From Cocos nucifera (taxonomy: Eukaryota > Streptophyta > Magnoliopsida > Arecales > Arecaceae): DNA of 64,000 nucleotides. The stretch spans positions 28,982 through 92,981 of the forward strand of contig QRFJ01005367.1 in assembly GCA_006176705.1 (NCBI GenBank), in the 5' to 3' direction. The position numbers and the translations under genes were made by a program. The number at the start of each line of letters is the position of its first letter. Position 1 is the first letter of the stretch. Of this stretch, positions 57,638 to 64,000 are shown in pieces. Below the pieces are notes generated by a model. It worked only from the letters and a program-made list of their open reading frames with translations, was not told where the DNA came from and did no database searches.

Positions 57638-59808
57638 ATGCCTATCGCCTCCTCGCTCTTCCCAATCAACTTAGGTTAGTTCCACAACCTTTTCTTTGAT
57701 TGTTTCTATGTCTTTTACATCTTGTCCTTCTAGTTTCTTTAAAGAGGTTTTGTGCCTTATTTTTCTTGAATTTTTGGGTTATTTTCAAGTTCAATTTGAT
57801 CCATATATCCATTGAGGAATCCTGATCGACTTGTTCCAGGAGTCCAGCTTACCCAACCTTGATGGATTCCAACCCTAAGAAAATCTAGCCTATAGAAGCA
57901 CCTCGTCCGCTTTTTATTCCTGATACCATCCCTTGCAAACATCATCATGAAGACCTTTCTCTAATAAGGATCCTATATAAGATCCCTTCCGAATATGAGC
58001 TCGAACTTCCTGGACCTAGCAATCGAGTTTGCTCCCCCCTATGGGTCATTTTTACTTGTACATAGAATCTCTTCGTGCTGGACCAAGACTTCCTCTCTCT
58101 TCTTTTGTAGTTGCTCTTTTTCATTTTTTAAATATTTTTCTTGCTTTCAGGGTTTCAAATTCTTTAAGGTTCATCATAGATTTTCTTTTCCTCTGCATTT
58201 CGGCCGAAGTTCACCCGACCATCTCTTTATTCTCTAGTTATTACACCTTCAAGCACCATCCTACCACCAAGGATTGGTGGTACCTGTCCCCCCAGGCTAG
58301 CAAGAAGAGGTTGCTTAAAGATGCCTCTTTTTCCATTCATGACTAGAAGAAAAAGTTCTTCTTTATCTCCTATCCATCCCTTAGTTTAGGACTTTATCCT
58401 TAGGGATGGTTGAGGGATTCAATTCATAGGCTTCGAGCTTGGAAAGGGACAATCTTGACTTTGCCAACAAGTTTGGGAATTACCAAACCCCCCTTCTATT
58501 CAAGCTTCTAGAAGATCAGACCTTATTTAATCTACGCCTGAATCCTCTCGATCCAAATGATATACTATTTTAATTTCATAAGTTACTTTCTAGTTCCTCC
58601 TTTTAATTGTAAATCTTTTCTTATTGTAGAAATGGATGCGGTCATGCTTCAGCAGCCGTCCAAGTGCCTCAAAGCCCATAAAAGGAAAGGTGCTACGCCC
58701 GTTGAGCCTTCAAAAAAGGTGAGGGTTGGTGCCTCAAGCTCTGCCATGCCTGCCAATGCTACTACCGCTCCTGAAATCATAACTTCCACTGAGGCTGTGG
58801 CTCCTCTGACCTCCCTGAGACCTCGAATGAAGTCCCCACCTTGGAACTCCCTATTGAGAGGGTGATGGAGGTGGAGAAGAAGAAGGAAACGAAGAAACTG
58901 GCTATCGTGAAAATCCAACATAGGGTTGCTTCTAGGGGATCCAACAATTTTGACAAGGTCTTGGAGGAGAATTCCTTCAACAATAAACACATCATCAAGA
59001 AGTTGGTCGATGGGTGTACCCTGCTCGAGGTCGTAGATAGGATTGTTGAGGTCGACCCCAAGTAATGCACCTAGGATTCACTGAGGTCTTTCCTTGAGGT
59101 AAGTCAATCCGTCTCTCTTTTTCCTTCATCCCTTCATTAGCTTATCCATTACCTCTTCGCTGATGCAAGTCACTTGGTCATTCTTACAAATAGGACACTA
59201 ATTGATCGCCAATATCAAGGCCATGAACCGCATGAAGTTGGAGGCCATGGAAGCTAAAGAAAATCATCAAGCCAAAGTTGCATGCCTCCACGAGGAGAAG
59301 GCTGAGGTCGATCGCCTCCTCAAAGAGAGATCGATCGAGGTTGATCAAAGGGATCAATCGAGGTTGAACGCCTCCACCAGACTGCATGAGATGCCAAACA
59401 GGCTTTGGCAAGGGCGAAGAAGGAGCTGGCCTTTGAGGTTGAGAAGAGGAGAAAGATGAAAGCCAAAATAGTGGAGTAGCAAACTTTAGATCGGATTGTG
59501 GAGGCCAAGGTTTAGGTTGTGGAGTTCAAGTCCTCCACTGAATGAGGGACATGAAGGTCGAGTTTGCCTAGCTGTCCTTCATTAAAAGGTTTGAACTCTG
59601 CCAGAAGAATGTGGTCGATAAATTTTTGGAGCTCGATCTTAGCTTCTTAGATAATGGAGCTTCTAACGATGAGACCAGATCTTCTATTGCTATTGCCGAC
59701 TTCCCACCTACCGGCCCTTCATCTGCTGCTTCTCCTACTGCAGCTGTCCCTCCCTCTAGTGAAGAGCCAACTGCACCAAATTCTTCTACCATTCCACCAG
59801 TGGTCTGA
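57638..59808 (+). pseudogene. Antisense aORF1: putative Transposase_28-like region plus coiled coil
   Basis: Likely multi-exon. Exon 1 is 57638-57674 (MPIASSLFPINL) with donor G|GTTAGT. Exon 2 (about 57840-58560) encodes a hydrophobic region with YIESLRAGPRLPLSSFVV and WWYLSPQASKKRLLKD, which resembles the plant 'putative gypsy type transposon' family (Pfam Transposase_28). Exon 3 (about 58630-59097) follows acceptor ttattgtag and ends at donor GAG|GTAAGTC. It is basic and then acidic (EVEKKKETKKLAIVKIQ) with a frameshift near 58850. Exon 4 (59194-59808) is a coiled coil with a Pro/Ser-rich tail. Several stops, e.g. TAA for CAA at about 59200. AATAAA at 59882. Intron calls are inference. Confidence 0.55.
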
Positions 59809-60004
59809 GGCCTCTTGCTTTTGTATTCTTTCTTTTCATTTGTTTTCTCTCCTATACTTGAAAAATATTTTAATTAATGAAAATAAATTTATTTTGAGAG
59901 AAATTTTTTTTCTTTTTGCAAAATCTATGTTGTGATGTTTTGTGTTTCAAGTGCAATCGCCTGTCAAAGCCGACCCCTTACCTTAGGGTGTTCCCCTATG
60001 GGCC

Positions 60005-60815
60005 CATGTAAAAAACTTAAGGAGGGAGGTTCATCAACTTAAAAAGAAGTTAGGAAAAATGGAAGGAGAGCTTCAAAGATTCAAAAAGAGTTACGCTGAA
60101 GCTAATGTCGAGATCAACTACCTCTGTCAAGTTCATAAAAAAAATTTCATGTGTTATATCAATCAGAAGCATCACTTGACTGAAGAGTTAGATAGGGCGA
60201 AGAAGCTCAGCAGCGATAAGACCTAGGCTCTATCTGCTAAAGTCTTCTCCCTCAAAGCTGAACTTCATCGAGCGAATGAGAAGATGGACCGATTGAAATA
60301 GAGTATGGTTCAGTCTCAAAGCCAAATGGAGTATGGCTGGGATTGGTTGAAAAGATTTTTCGATCTTTAGAAACAACTAGGTGAAGCTGAAGAGAATTAT
60401 AGGTCTTATCAATTTTGTTGGAGTATGAAGATTGATGAATACAAGAGAAAACTCAGGACTGCCAACAACGAAGTGATGAAACTCTTGAAGCAATTGGCTG
60501 ATAGAGCTCAAGCTGGCCCTAGCAAGGAATCGAAAGAATCTAGAAGATCTATCCATTGTGCATAGGAAAGCCCAAAAAGAACTCCAATGGTTGAAGATGC
60601 ACATGGTCTTCCAGAAAGATGCCATAAAAGATGCCGAGGCTAAGTCAGAGGTTCTCAGAAAGGGATTAAGGGAGGTGGAAGAAGAATCGTGTAGATGGGA
60701 GAGGATGCTAAGTAAGAGCTTGGCGATGAGGAAGAGGCTCGAAGAAGAAATAGAAGGCTTGAAACTCTCCCTTGTAATGGCTGAGATTGGCAGTCTGAAG
60801 TTCGACCCAGAGTAG
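60005..60815 (+). pseudogene. Antisense aORF2: long coiled-coil protein, decayed
   Basis: One frame runs from about 60006 with repeated Lys/Glu/Leu heptads (REVHQLKKKLGKMEGELQRF, HHLTEELDRAKKL). It has TAG stops near 60223, 60300 and 60368, then shifts frame near 60545. It ends open at 60558-60815 (KGLREVEEESCRWERML...LKFDPE, stop). No N-terminal domain or clear start is visible. It may be a further exon set of aORF1 or a second gene. Function unknown. An AATGAA lies near 60900. Confidence 0.5.
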
Positions 60816-61004
60816 GACTTCATCATCGTCATCTATCTTTCTTTCCCTTTATTTGTGTAATTGGTCTTGCAGACCTTTCAATGTATCGAGCTTCTATTTT
60901 AATGAAACACTTTTTTCTGATTGCTTCATCTCAGTTGTGTACTTGTGTAGTTTTTCACTCTCTTCTTTTCGTTGTTCATAATTATAGAGTAGCCTTTCAA
61001 TAAT
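60816..61004. other. Spacer between aORF2 and hairpin array
   Basis: AT-rich 3' flank of the coiled-coil ORF; nothing recognisable. Confidence 0.4.
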
Positions 61005-61910
61005 GGTCATAGTTTGCCGCAACACATGACATGGTTGGTCTTTACTCTTATTACGATGAGGTTCTCCTCCTATTCCTAACAAGATCATCGGAGCACAAAA
61101 GAACCATTGAGAGGGCCTCTCTCTTCTTTCTATCTTAAATAACCAGAGATCTTCATCCATGTTAGGATGAGGTTCTCGTTCTATTTCTGACATGGTTGAC
61201 CTTTACCTTTGTTAGGATGAGGTCCTTCTTCTATCCCTAACAAAGTCATTGGAGCACAAAAGGGCCATTATAAGGGCCTCTCCCCTCCTATCTTAAACAA
61301 ACAGAGGTCTTCATCCATGTCAAGACGAGGTTCTCCTCTTATTCCTAACATGATTAGCCTTTATCCTTATTAGCATGAGATTTTTTTTTTATTCCTAGCA
61401 AGATCATCGGGATATGAAAGTACCATTGAGAGGGCCTCTCCCCTTTGACCCATGTCAGGATGAGAGGTTCTCCTCTTATTTTTGACATGGTTGGATTTTA
61501 CTTTTGTTAGGATGAGCTTCTCCTCCTATCCCTAACAAAGTCATTGAGGTACAAAAGGACTATTGAAAGGACTTCTCTCCTCCTCTTATCTTAAATAATT
61601 GATGGTCTTCATCCATGTCAGGATGAGGTTTTCCTCCTATTCCTAACATGGTTAGCCTTTACCTTTGTTAGGACAAGATTCTTTTTCTATTCCTAACAAG
61701 ATCATTGGGATATGAAAGGATCGTTGAGAGGGCCTCTCCCCTTTGACCCATATTAGGATGAGGTTCTCCTCTTGTTCCTAACATAGTTGGCTTTTACCTT
61801 TGTTAGGACAAGGTCCTCCTATCCCTAACAAAGTCATAAGGACACAAAAGGACCGTTGAAGGAGCCTCTCCCCTCCTCTTGTCTTAAATAACTGGAGGCC
61901 TTCTACTTTG
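61005..61910. repeat. Tandem array of about 11 hairpin units
   Basis: Units alternate between 'catggttagcctttacctttGTTAGGATGAGG' and 'acaaagtcattggagcacaaaaggaccattgagag' blocks. Each holds GTTAGGATGAGGttctCCTCctattCCTAAC, an inverted repeat. Clear arms start near 61163, 61214, 61318, 61454, 61507, 61618, 61669, 61755 and 61804. Confidence 0.7.
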
Positions 61911-62024
61911 TTCAAGTATGGAGCTCAGTTAAGTTGATCACCACCATCATATAGTTTTATGCCAAGGAACAACAATATTAAAAAAAGAAAATTTTATTAA
62001 AGCAAGATTATTGATAATACATTC
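61911..62024. other. Spacer between hairpin array and pol
   Basis: No feature beyond A-rich runs at about 61976-61995. Confidence 0.4.
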
Positions 62025-62203
62025 ATAAGTTTCCTGAGTTCTAAGATTACGGGAGTGCTGATCCGTCGAGCACCTTTAGGTAATATATTTCCAATCGGAT
62101 TACTTCTATGACCTCATAGGGGCCTTTCTAGTTTAGGGTGAGCTTTCCTTAATTTTGAGGTTGCAAAACATCTGCTCACCGAAGCACCAGATTTTCTACT
62201 CTA
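62025..62203 (-). pseudogene. Gypsy pol C-terminal fragment
   Basis: The minus strand reads VENLVLR, a stop, ADVLQPQN, a stop, GKLTLN, a stop, KGPYEVIEVIRLEIYYLKVLDG, then further stops. This is the conserved post-integrase end of Ty3/gypsy pol (pattern GKL..N..GPY.V..V). It is cut at 62204 by A4. Confidence 0.7.
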
Positions 62204-64000
62204 TGAAAGAAAATCCTGATTTCCCATACCAGGTTCGTTCAGATCCAATCAGATCAAGAGATATATTTCAAAATTTTTTCTCTTTGATCGAGATCAGATC
62301 TAGGATATTTCAAATCTGATTCTTATTATTTTAATAATTAAAATAAAATTAAATAAATTAAATTAAATTTAATTTACCTTGAAGTGGGTAATCCTATTAC
62401 CCGATGATGATCCTGTGGGCAGCAGAAGGTTCTGGATCTAGCCAAGCAAGTGCCTAGCCTCTACTGGTATCTACTCAGGATGGATCTAGAGATCCTCTTC
62501 TTTTCTATCACATCTCCAAAAATCAGATCTGGATCTGATATGGAGGATCTTCAAAACTCCTTTTCAAGATCAGCAGTTATCCTTTGCAGCAGCGTAGCTT
62601 TCTTGCTTTCAGTCATCTTTCTTTCATCTGGATTGCACCAACCAAGGTCCAAAACACTTTTGGATGTGGAGAGGAGAGGGAGAAGGTGGGTTTGGCATGG
62701 AGAAAGAGGGGAGAGGCAGCCTTGGGGAGTGGGATTTCAATTCTCCAATTTTTTTTGACTTGAGTTGGGCGCAGGGTCTTATTTATAGACTATCTGTGAT
62801 CCAACTCCTCTTCTTCCCAATCAATCACAACTCTTTGTGAAATCAGATCTAAATTTGATTGGTGGGAATAGAGTCTCCTAGATTCCTCCTTAGAGGGTGC
62901 CTAAGACCAGTCAAAGTTGGTTCTTAGGAGAACTCTAATCGGAATCCAAAAAGGAGATGGAGTCCCTGTCCAACAGGGACTCCTGGGTGCCTCCAACTTG
63001 GGCACACGCCAAGGGTGGCGTGCGCCCTCCTCCTTGCCAGGTTCTGGATAGGGGGACAAGGCCCCCACCAGCTCTCCAATAGGTGCGTGACACGTGGACA
63101 GAAGTCAAAGTGTCAATGGTCAACATTTGACCAGTCAAAGGTCAACTTTTGACCAAAGTCAAAGGACGAGAAATGGCAGGTGACCAAAAATGGCTAGGTA
63201 TTGTCTTACAAAATAAGACAACCCTTTTTTGATCTGGACAGGCTCCAGTCAGACCAAGTGAAGGCCTCTGATCGAGCACAAACTTCTTTGGCTCAGTCAG
63301 GAAACTATTTATGATAGTAAAAGAAGAACGTTAGGTTCAATCGAGTGCTAGCACGATTTTCTTGAACCTAATTGAATCTCATTCAGATCAATTGAACTGG
63401 ATCAGTTCAATTGATGATCACCAGATTCAAACCCTTGTTTGTGTGACCCAGTTAGGTTCAGTTCTATATGGTAATGGGATATGTCATGATCTCTATCATC
63501 GACATCATCGAAACTCCTTTCGATGGATCAGAACTCTTCTGATTCGAACAGCTAGAATGATCGATCATCTAAATCATTCTAATTGCTCCCAAAATCCACC
63601 AGTGACACCTAGCAGTATATGGTGGCAACCCATCAGAGCTGAATGCGAACCTCTTGGTGCAGCTACCTGTGTGATTAAGTTCTTCTATCTTGAGCCCCGA
63701 TCAGATTAGGGTTAAGGTGAACTCGTCAAACCCTAGTTCTCTGTCATATGATGTAATCATTCGATTCAAGTCCAATGTGAAAATCTAAATAGAAACTCTT
63801 TCTATTATTTCACTCTACCATGGCCATGGACTTCTGGACTTGATTCTCATGATCATCATAGGGCTGCTCCTCTACCACCGAGGTAGATAGATTCCATCTT
63901 GATGCTATCCAGTTCCTACAATGAACATGCTATAGCCAACATACACCTCAGGGTTTCCGTATGGCTAGGAAGATCGAGTAATGGTGTAGTCAAAACTATA
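62204..64000 (-). repeat. A4: family-A LTR, minus strand, runs off the window
   Basis: Begins TGAAAGAAAATCC and stays collinear with the A3 LTRs to the window end. Inverted TATA box at 62780-62787, perfect 10-bp hairpin at 62959-62983, G-box at 63091-63096, eight intact W-box cores at 63104-63162, antisense ORF at 63362-63709. Either a solo LTR or the 3' LTR of a full element. The expected duplication is ctcta (62199-62203). Confidence 0.9.

Larger units (their letters stand above)
56084..62203 (-). mobile_element. Ty3/gypsy Tat-type element, 3' end, minus strand
   Basis: On the minus strand: pol C-terminus (62203-62025), hairpin array, two ORFs in antisense, polypurine tract, 3' LTR (57172-56084). 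A long region between pol and the 3' LTR with an antisense extra ORF is a known layout of the Tat lineage (for example Retand and Grande). Everything upstream of the pol C-terminus is displaced by A4. Confidence 0.7.

Noticed and set aside
61005..61910. rRNA or tRNA-like structured gene
   Set aside because: Hairpins are tandem units without tRNA or rRNA signatures.

Overview
The window is plant nuclear DNA, AT-rich and intergenic, built almost entirely from LTR retrotransposons inserted into one another. Three points indicate a plant genome: primer-binding sites matching the 3' end of initiator-Met tRNA, Ty1/copia-type pol domains, and a Ty3/gypsy Tat-type element with an antisense extra ORF. 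Very long copia LTRs (2.2-2.5 kb) suggest a monocot, perhaps a palm, but that is only an impression. I see no convincing host gene, tRNA, rRNA or CRISPR array.

Layout. 1-2213: 3' part of an LTR and leader of a family-B copia element (B0). 2214-3313 and 43541-45068: two halves of a minus-strand B-like LTR (C), split by element B1. B1 (3314-43540, +) is a copia element that lost gag and protease. A family-A copia element (A1, 8753-19036, +) interrupts its reverse transcriptase. A second one (A2, 22295-43095, +) interrupts its 3' LTR. A2's own 5' LTR is split by a third family-A copy (A3, 24077-34493, -), which has a perfect 5-bp target duplication. Without their inserts the family-A elements are 10.3-10.4 kb and B1 is about 9.1 kb, which supports this four-level nest.

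45069-46192 is a rearranged family-A fragment. 46193-50555 is a truncated B element (B2) ending in a gag fragment, and 50556-52607 is an inverted B LTR. 52608-53900 holds further A-like pieces. 53901-55534 holds two minus-strand LTRs resembling SIRE/Maximus-type copia elements. 56084-62203 is the 3' end of a minus-strand Tat-type gypsy element: LTR, two antisense coiled-coil ORFs (the first with a putative Transposase_28-like region), an array of hairpins, and the C-terminus of pol. A fourth family-A LTR (A4, -) interrupts it at 62204 and runs out of the window.

All coding regions are decayed by stops and frameshifts, many of them C-to-T changes at CAG, CAA or CGA codons. The most informative signals are regulatory. 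The family-A U3 carries eight W-box cores (TTGAC) at 7-9 bp spacing next to a G-box, followed by three GC-rich hairpins and a TATA box. The leader carries a conserved 10-bp inverted repeat and a predicted intron whose acceptor lies 2-4 nt before the gag ATG in both family A and family B.
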